Positions 56,747 through 64,000 of a stretch of DNA of 64,000 nucleotides are shown here, piece after piece (position 1 is the stretch's first letter; every line of letters starts with the position of its first letter). This stretch comes from Nicotiana tabacum (lineage: Eukaryota > Streptophyta > Magnoliopsida > Solanales > Solanaceae), in contig NC_134087.1 in assembly GCF_000715075.1 (NCBI RefSeq), positions 160,133,436 to 160,197,435 on the forward strand, given 5' to 3'. The notes beneath the pieces are model-generated. The model worked only from the letters and a program-made list of their open reading frames with translations, made no database searches and was not told where the DNA came from. Made by a program: the position numbers and the translations under genes.

Positions 56747-58753
56747 CTACACCAAAGGCACATTGATTGTGAGGCTCTTCATCATGTCAATGAATTTTTT
56801 GAATTGATTGTCACTCTTTTGCTTTGCTAACCATTGAGGATAAGGTGGAGGTGGCCTAGGAAAAGGTGCTTTGGCCCTTTGTACAACCGGCTCGGGCATG
56901 TCAATCACGTGTTCCCTAGACGGGTTCACGGCATCTTGAGTCTCTACCTCGGCTTCATAATCAATATCAATCCACACATCATTTTTCACATTTTGATTAA
57001 CCACATCATCAACAATCAAAGGTACATCATCATCCCGTAACTCAACATCTTTATCCATAACTTGCTTTTGCATTGAGGCATTCACATCACCGCCTCTCCC
57101 ACTTCTTGTTGTAATTGTCATCACATGATTATTATTCCCACCCTTCGGGTTCACCACCGTATCACTTGGTAGAGCACCCTTGGGATGAATATTCAATGCT
57201 TGAGATATTTGGCCTAATTGCACCTCCAAGTTCCGGATAGATGTGTTATGAGACGCTAATTGGGCCTCGGAATCTTGGTTATTTTTCATCATTTGCTCGA
57301 ACATGCTTTCAATTCTCCCCATATCACTTCCAGAAGAACTCGGACCTTGAGAAGGAAAGGGGGGTGGATGGTTCGGTTGTTGGTACAAGGGGGGCCTTTG
57401 AAAGCCTTGCCCCCGGTTGCCTTGGTTCCTGCTATTGTTCCACCCTCCTTGATTGTTGTTGTTGCCCCAATTATTGTTATTACCATTCCAATTCCCTTAG
57501 TTGCTTTGATTACCCCAATTGTTGTTTTGGTTGTTGTTATTCCAATTACCTCCGCCTTGTTGTTGATTGTTGTTATTCCAATTACCTCCGCCTTGTTGTT
57601 GATTGCCCCAATTTTCTTTAGGATGCCATTGTTGATTCGAAGAGTTTCCTCTCTTCCCTTGGTAGTTATTGACATATTGGACCTCTTCGCTTTGATCATC
57701 ATAGCACTCATTTGAATAACCACCACCATCATTGTTGTTATCATATTGTTCACAATTACCTTGAGGTTGTTGTCCTCTTTGCCTCCTTTTCAACATAGAA
57801 ACACCTTCCATTGCATTGACTTGGCGCGGGTTTTGGACTTGCTGCAATTGCGCCTTTGCCAATTGATTCATAGTTGTTGTAAGCTCGGCGATGGCTTGGC
57901 ATGATCGTGCAATTCCTTGTGCAAATGAATTACCGTGGGGTCACCTTGGGGCACATTTGCTCGGCTTTGCCATGCTGAAGAGGTGTCGTCCATTTCATCA
58001 AGTACATCACATGCCTCTTGGTAAGAAAGTTTCATAAAGTTCCCTCCAGCCAATTGGTTCACAATGCATTGATTCGTGGTGTTGATGCCCCGATAAAAGG
58101 TTTGTTGAATCATAGCCTCGGTCATGTCGTTATTAGGGCACTCTTTCACCATTGTTCTATATCTTTCCCATATCTCGTGCAAAGGTTCTGTTGGCTCTTG
58201 CTTAAAAGCTAGAATTTCATCCCGAAGAGCTGCCATATGACTTGGAGAAAAGAACTTGGCAATAAATTTATCCGCCAAATCATCCCATGTTGTATAGAAT
58301 GATTGGGGAGTCTTTCTACCAATCCAATGCTTTACCTCGAAGAGAGAACGGGAAAAGCCTCAATCTCAATGCATCCTCGGACAGGTTTGTCTACTTGCTA
58401 CCCCAGCAAGTATCCACGAACCCCTTCAAGTGCTTGTAGGCATTTTGATCAGAGGCGCCCGTGAAAAACCCTCTTTGCTCGAGCAAGGTCAACATAACAT
58501 TTGTGATTTGAAAGTTCCCCGCCCAGATTCGGGGAGGAACAATAGCACTAGCGTATCCTTGATTTGGTAAAACTCTGGGAGCCACTCTCAGCAGTGCCGA
58601 AGAAGGGTCTGGAATATTGTTGTTCTCATTTGCATTTACATTGGCATTTCGGCCTCTCCGTGGAACTTGAGGTAAGACCTCATCTTGTTCTAGATACTCT
58701 ACCTCATCCCCCGCTATCACATTGCCGAGAGGGTCATTTGCATTAAGAGCCAT
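56747..58753 (-). pseudogene. gag: Athila gag
   Basis: ATG at 58,753 (MALNANDPLGNV). The N-terminal part runs to a stop at 58,391. The Gag core (58,278-57,868; ADKFIAKFFSPSHMAALRDEILAFKQ, ETLYEIWERYR-type text, YRGINTTNQC) is in another frame. Then comes a Gln/Asn-rich tail with repeats of QQQGGGNWNNNN (57,540-57,600), a single TAA at 57,495, and the linker to the protease (RIESMFEQMMKNNQ, LGQISQALN, MTITTRSGR). The tail is a local duplication of a ~51-bp unit. Encodes the particle protein; defective here. Confidence 0.88.
57535..57605 (-). repeat. Short tandem duplication in Athila gag
   Basis: Two consecutive ~48-51-bp units (TTGTTATTCCAATTACCTCC … CTTGTTGTTGA) encode repeated GGGNWNNNNQQQ. 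Confidence 0.8.
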
Positions 58754-58848
58754 TTGTACCTGATTGATCGACACAAACAAAATTAGTAAACAAGAAGGAA
58801 AGAGAAGCAAAACACAAAACTAAATAAACAGATAGTCAACACCATAAG

Positions 58849-58867
58849 CTCCCCGGCAATGGCGCCA
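58849..58867 (-). other. Primer binding site of Athila element (tRNA-Asp type)
   Basis: Minus strand TGGCGCCATTGCCGGGGAG, five bases from the LTR end at 58,873; the family's usual tRNA-Asp site with small differences. Confidence 0.88.
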
Positions 58868-58872
58868 AAAAG

Positions 58873-60379
58873 TGATCGCAGCCAACTCGACGCTACACTA
58901 AGGTAGGAAGAGCGAGTCGCAATAGCTTTTACCCGATATGAGGGTCGGGATCGATTTCCTCAGGGAGCTAGAAGTGGAGTTGGATTGTCTGTCTATCCTA
59001 GAGATGTGTTTGTACTCCTAATGTCACTTCAAACATTTTTGAGTTTTTGAATTATAACTAATTTTATAAAACTATTGAGTAACTCTAAATTATGCTACGA
59101 GAATAGTGCTAAGTTGTATCTAATGGGAAGAAGGGCACTAGGGTCGTGACACTACCTAGGTGGCTAATTGATGAGTAGATGTTACTAAGGTTCGCTTGAC
59201 ATAATTGGGGCTTATACTATAACCGTTGCACAATTTTACCCACTCTCACACCTCTCAGTAGAGAGAGTGATTTTGCCCAATTGACTCTCTCGAGACCAAA
59301 TGGGTAGGCAAATTAGACCAAGCAACTAGGGTTCAAGTAGGGTAATTACTCTCTCGAGGTTTAACCCGTTAATTGGGACTATCATTTCTCATGAGTCCAT
59401 CCCAATTCCTTGTTGGGTTAATTTTGGGGTCATAGATTCTCTTTCTCAAGAAGAATTAAGCCCACAAAGCTTGAATCAGTGCTTGCAACCACCAATTCTA
59501 GATTAAAACATAAAACCAACCCAAATAGCAAACACCCATAGTCAATCTCACACTAGATGGCAACACCCATCAATTACCCACACTAAGGTTGAGCCACAAC
59601 CCTAGCTAATGGGTTTAGCTACTCATGCTAGATAAAGAAATTGAAGAAATAGATGAAGAACTAAGCATATTAATTAATTGCTAAAATTAATCTACAAGAA
59701 TTTGTTGTAAATTTAAAGCAAAAGTGCCAAAAATGGCTACAAAAGTCGGTCTCACGAGCGCAGCTATCAACTGATCTATCTTAATACCTAAAAAATGGTA
59801 AAATGTTCTATTTATACTAGGCTGGAAAAACTAGACAAAAATACCCCTACGGGGTCAGTGCGGGCCGTATTAAATGGACCGAGGCTGCACTGGGTTCACT
59901 TTTGCTTCTCTAAACTTGGATACTGCGGACCGCGTAGAATGGACCGCGGTCGCAGAGGGAGCTGGTGCGGTCCGCTCACTCACGACCGCGGACCGCATGG
60001 CTTTGGCTTTGAAAACTTCATCTCTCTTTGGCTTTGGCACAAAAGAGTAGTGCGGCCGCGGAGCCTCCACCACGGACCGCGAGATGTGTACTGCGGCCAT
60101 GCTTCTTCTAGCCTGAATTACCAACTCTCTGAACCACCTAGTGTGGCCGCATTCCATTTTGCGTGGTCCGCACTAGGCCTTCTTTTCTTAGATTCCTTGG
60201 TCTTTGATACTTGAGCAGGTTTCACTCCTTTTTAAGCCAATCTTTGACATTTCGTCACTTTGTCGATAAAACCTACAATCAAGCACAACTTGTAAGCCTT
60301 TTAGGACTATTTTGTAACAATATATGATCAAAACATAGGCAAGTAGGGGCATAAAACATGTTAAAATCCTAAATTATCA
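58873..60379 (-). mobile_element. Element H 5' LTR
   Basis: 1,507 bp from TGATAATTTAGGATTTTAAC at 60,379 to GGCTGCGATCA at 58,873, followed outside by the TSD GTAAT. TATA box CTAGTATAAATAG at 59,808-59,820; palindrome patch upstream (59,855-60,180). Confidence 0.9.
59855..60180 (-). promoter_or_regulatory. GC-palindrome patch in Athila 5' LTR
   Basis: Words TGCGGACCGC, GGACCGCGGTCGCA, GTGCGGTCCGC and GTGCGGCCGCGG lie directly upstream of the TATA box in LTR sense. Confidence 0.65.
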
Positions 60380-60384
60380 GTAAT
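60380..60384. repeat. TSD of Athila element H, right (GTAAT)
   Basis: Second copy; see 52,488-52,492. Confidence 0.88.
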
Positions 60385-61857
60385 AGCAATAAATGAAGAC
60401 TGAGCGATAAGAAATCACGTAAAAACACAACAACATGCTATAAAGAAGCAGTGTAAAACCAATAAAACGCAATAAAATAGTGAAAATTTTATAAAACACC
60501 TTAGTTCAGAATAAACTTCTTTAAAACACATTTTAACAGTTAAACAAGTAAATGAAAGGCAGCTAGAAAAGATAAAAACATAAACTCCGCCCCTCGGGCA
60601 CAATGTCAACAGAATCAGCCCCTCGAGCAATAACATGGAACAACACCAGCCCCTCGAGCTATATCTCATATCACAATGGGTACCCGCGCTCACTAGGGGT
60701 GTACAGACTCCGGGAGGAGCCCCTTACGGCCTAAGCGCAATATCAAGCCATCTCGTGGCATAATCAGTAGGCTCTCGGCCTCATATCAAGCTACCTTGTG
60801 GCGTACAACTCAGGCCCTCGGCCTCATAATCATAATCAGTACAACACCGTTGCGGCGTGCAACCCGATCCCATAATAATCCTCACAACACTGGCCCTCGG
60901 ACCTACTCAGTCAGAAATTTTTAGAAGCCACTTGGGCGCAGTAAAATACGATGCTCAGCCTAAAATATCATTTAAAGTATTAAAACAGAGTAAACATGGT
61001 TGAGTTATAAAAACAGTATAATATAACATAATTGAGTAAAGATATAAAATCAAAACAGTGAGGAAATAACAGTAAAAATCCCCTAAGGGTCTAAATAGTT
61101 GGCACGAGGCCCAAATATGGCATTCAACCCAAAACATGATGATAGCAAACAGTTTTCAATCAAATACGCAGTAAAATAGTCATTTGAGATGGACTAAGTC
61201 ACAATCCCCAATGGTGCACGACCCCACGCTCTTCATCTAGCATGTGTGTCACCTCAATATAGTACAACGATATGAAATCCGGGATTTCATACCCTCAGGA
61301 TTACATTTACAATCATTACAAGCCTCAATCTGGTCCAAACTCTAGCCCATGACGCCTTTGCCCCTCGAATTGGCCTCAATTCGCGTCGAATCTATCCAAA
61401 ATCAGAACCACGACGTCAAAATATGCTAAGGGAACGAAGCTCATGCAAAAATAATCAATTTGCAACATAAATCCCGAAATTAACCAAACCCGACCCTCGG
61501 GCCCACTTCTCGGAATTCGATAACATTTACATCAATAGATTCCTTATCTCCCCACGAGTTCATACATATCAAAAGTTCCAAAATCCGACCATGAATGGCC
61601 CCTCAAATTCTCAAGTCAAGGTTTCTAATACCAAGCCCTAATCCCCAATTTTTAACCCTTAATTTCCATTAATCTTAGGCCAAATCAGTGAAATAATGCC
61701 ATAGGATCGATTATTAGGTTCAAAAATCTTACCTCCAGTCGTTATCCCTTGAATCCCTCTTCAAAATCTCCCAAAAAGCTCCAAAACCGACTTGAAATGG
61801 TGAAGAACAACTCAAAAATCGCGAAGGAATTCTTTTATACATTCTGGCCCAGGCTTT

Positions 61858-62105
61858 TCGCACCTGCAGTCCATCCACCGCTTCTGCGGTACCGCCTCTG
61901 CGGTCCAAGACACCGCATCTGCGGTTTTTCACTTATGGGCCAATATCCTCATCTGCGATGTACTGCCTACACCTGCGCTATCGCAGGTGTGCTCCCCTTA
62001 CCGCTTCTGCAGTTCCAACTTATCCTCCTCTTGGACACATCTGCGTCTCCCTCTACGCTTCTGGGATCCCGCACCTGCGATCCCCTAGCCGCAGGTGCGG
62101 TTATT
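61858..62105 (-). promoter_or_regulatory. GC-palindrome patch in element G LTR
   Basis: Words ACCGCTTCTGCGGT, ACCGCATCTGCGGT and CACCTGCG…CGCAGGTG are hairpin-like and lie directly upstream of the TATA box ATGTATAAAAGA (61,831-61,842) in LTR sense. Confidence 0.65.
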
Positions 62106-62796
62106 ACAACAGACTTAGCTTCAGCTGCTACATCTAACTTCCAAACTTTCCGCCAACCATCCGAAATCTCCCCGAGGCCCCGGGACCTCAACCAAAAACA
62201 CAACCAAGTCCTATACCACTATCCAAACTTATACCAATCCTCAAAATACCTCAAACAACATCGAATCGACCAAAACAAATCGGATTCAAGCCTAAGGTTC
62301 TCAAAATCTTCTGAATTCCGCTTTTGATCAAAAAGTCTATCAAACCACGTCCGAAAGACCTAAAATTTTGCACACATATCCCAAATGACACAACGGACCT
62401 ACTGCAACTCCCGGAATTCCATTCCGACCCTTATATCAAAATCTCACATATCAACCAAAAAATGCCAAAATTCCACTTTCGTCAATTCAAGCCTAAATCT
62501 ACTACGGACATCCCAAACACATTCCGATCACGCTCCTGAGTCCCAAATCACCTCCCGAAACTATCCAAACCATCGGAACTCACAACCGAGCCCCTTTTCA
62601 CATAAGTCAACATCCGTTTGACTTTTCCAACTCAAGCTTAGTCAAAAGAGATTAAGTGTCCCAAACCTTACCCAAAACCTTTTCAAACCCGATCCAACCA
62701 ACCCCATAACACAAAATACAGCTGAACAAGGCAATAAGAAGCAGAAATAGGGGTAACGGAGCGGTAACTCATTAAACGACCGGCCGGGTCATTACA

Positions 62797-63257
62797 ATTA
62801 AGGACATGGTGTCCTTAACATTTACACTGCACACAAGAAGTTAAGGACGCCATGTCCTTAATATTTACACTGCACATATGAAGTTAAAGACTTGACAGGA
62901 TATTTTGTCCTTAATATTTACACAGCATTCATGAAGTTAAGGACATCATGCCCTTAATATTTACATAACACTCATAAAGTTAAGGACACTATGTCCTAAA
63001 CATTTATACTACATATATGAAGTTAAGGACATGATGTCCTAAAGATTAACAACAAAAGGTGTAAATACAAGTTAAGGACATTATGTCCTTAACATTTACA
63101 CTATACACATGAAGTTAAGGACACCATGTCCTTAATATTTACACTGCACATGTGAAGTTAAGGACATGACAGGACACTTTGTCCTTAATATTTACACAGC
63201 ATTCATGAAGTTAAGGATATCATGTCCTTAATATTTACACAGCACCCATGTCTACCA
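62797..63257. repeat. Tandem array 1, ~51-bp units with palindromic core
   Basis: About nine units of GAAGTTAAGGACAT-x-ATGTCCTTAATATTTACAC type. The core AGGACAT-N-ATGTCCT is self-complementary and often perfect. The array is cut on the left by element G's LTR at 62,796. Confidence 0.8.
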
Positions 63258-63488
63258 CAGGGGTATTTTTGTTGGGGCGAATAAAAATTTATTAAGCACT
63301 AGCTAAAGAATAAATACATTTTAAAAGTGGCTAAAGAGTAAAGACATCTCTAATTAGTGGCTAACTATGCATTTTCCACGGTTAGCCACTAATGACACAT
63401 GTATTTACTTTTAAGCCACTGTTTAAAATGTCTTTAGTCTTTAGCCACTGCTTTAATAAATATTAAATCTCCGGACAAAAATACCCTT
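63258..63488. repeat. Compact foldback, ~108-bp inverted arms
   Basis: Left arm 63,258-63,365 and right arm 63,381-63,488 are imperfect inverted repeats (AGGGGTATTTTTGT … GTGGCTAAC against GTTAGCCAC … ACAAAAATACCCTT) around a 15-bp loop. It sits exactly between the two arrays. Confidence 0.8.
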
Positions 63489-64000
63489 CTGCTCATGTCC
63501 TTAACTTTTGAATTTAACTTTAGGACTTCAGACTACATGTCCTTAACTTTTGAAGTTGTAACTCTAAGTTCAGGACTTTAGGACTACATGTCCTTAACTT
63601 TTGAACTTGTAACTCTAAGTTCAGGACTTCAGGACCTATTGTCCTTAACTTTTGAGATTGTTAGTCTAAGTTCAGGACCTATTGTCCTTAACTTTTGGGC
63701 TTCTTATCCTAAGTTCAGGACCTATTGTCCTTAACTTTTGAGCTTGTTAGTCTAAGTTCAGGACTTCAGGACCTATTGTCCTTAACTTTTGAGCTTGTTA
63801 GTCTAAGTTCAGGACTTCGGGACCTATTGTCCTTAACGTTTAAGCTTGTTAGTCTAAGTTCAGGACCTATTGTCCTTAACTTTTGGGCTTCTTAGACTAA
63901 GTTCAGGACCTATTGTCCTTAACTTTTGAACTTGTAACTGTAAGTTCAGGACCTATTGTCCTTAACTTTTGAGCTTGTTAGTATAAGTTCTTGACCAAGT
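63489..64000. repeat. Tandem array 2, inverted relative to array 1
   Basis: Ten or so units, alternating about 47 and 59 bp, of TGTCCTTAACTTTTGAGCTTGTTAGTCTAAGTTCAGGACCTAT type; the longer ones repeat TTCAGGAC. Its reverse complement carries AAGTTAAGGACA, the same word as array 1, but different linkers. Runs off the window. Confidence 0.8.

Larger units (their letters stand above)
52493..60379 (-). mobile_element. Element H: Athila-type Gypsy retrotransposon
   Basis: 7,887 bp on the minus strand between GTAAT duplications, inserted in the LTR of element G. 5' LTR 58,873-60,379, tRNA-Asp-type PBS, gag, protease, RT, RNase H and integrase in Athila order and wording. There is no readable env-like frame between integrase and the 3' end. 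The 3' LTR is much shorter than the 5' LTR. All genes are interrupted. Confidence 0.9.
52068..62796 (-). mobile_element. Element G 5' LTR, split by the Athila element
   Basis: LTR sense runs from TGTAATGACCCGGCCGG at 62,796 to GGGTCGTGACA at 52,068. Removing 52,493-60,379 and one TSD gives about 2.84 kb. Text continues across the insertion (…GTGAGTAAT / AGCAATAAATGAAGACTGAGC, like the solo LTR B text near 4,675-4,700). TATA box ATGTATAAAAGA at 61,831-61,842, palindrome patch upstream (61,858-62,105), CCCTCGGGC repeats at 60,590-60,800. Confidence 0.88.

Noticed and set aside
57241..57753. Long frames on both strands rich in Cys/Tyr or Ile/Thr/Asn
   Set aside because: Shadows of the Gln/Asn-rich tail of Athila gag and its tandem duplication.
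49237..58810. Endogenous pararetrovirus
   Set aside because: The RT wording, LTRs, PBS and integrase are those of Tekay and Athila Gypsy elements; no movement or coat protein motif was seen.

Overview
The window is plant nuclear DNA made almost entirely of nested transposable elements; I found no host protein-coding gene, rRNA, tRNA or CRISPR array. The LTR families, tRNA-Met, tRNA-Asp and Ogre-type primer sites, an RTE LINE with a (TTG)n tail and the overall style point to a Solanaceae genome, most likely Nicotiana. The genus is an inference from recalled repeat families.

Layout. (1) 1-1,676: end of an Ogre/Tat-like LTR. (2) Element A, a Tekay/Del-type Gypsy on the + strand, begins with a 5' LTR at 2,077-7,650. 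That LTR is split by solo LTR B (4,249-7,190, TSD CTCGG). A's gag starts at 7,841, breaks at 8,091 and resumes at 23,757-25,576. (3) The break holds LTR C (minus strand, 8,092-23,694), which is itself split by element D. D is a 12-kb gag-only Ogre derivative (9,677-21,697, TSD CACAT) carrying a 6.26-kb internal inversion. (4) 25,577-27,573 is a 5'-truncated RTE LINE. Its 3' tail lies 13.5 kb away at 41,129-41,220 because element E (27,574-41,123, TSD GTCTG), a full-length chromodomain Gypsy, inserted into it. E's pol is in turn split by solo LTR S (33,736-36,138, TSD AGGTT). (5) 41,622-49,335: element F, minus strand, two LTR ends around 4.5 kb without any gag or pol. (6) From 49,336 upward lies truncated Tekay-type element G (minus strand; RT, protease, gag, PBS, then its 5' LTR to 62,796). 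Its LTR is split by an Athila element, H (52,493-60,379, TSD GTAAT). (7) 62,797-64,000: inverted tandem arrays around a compact foldback.

All coding regions belong to retroelements and all are broken by stops and frameshifts, mostly of the C-to-T or G-to-A kind expected from methylcytosine decay. No element looks able to move by itself now.

The most interesting signals are: the inverted Ogre-like element with an intact TSD; GC-rich palindrome patches just upstream of the TATA box in eight LTRs, with the same words in Tekay-like and Athila LTRs; a 33-bp tandem array of two strictly alternating monomers whose ends co-vary as hairpin stems; a ~60-nt motif repeated in the Ogre-like element with nested, compensated pairings; and the foldback array at the right edge.
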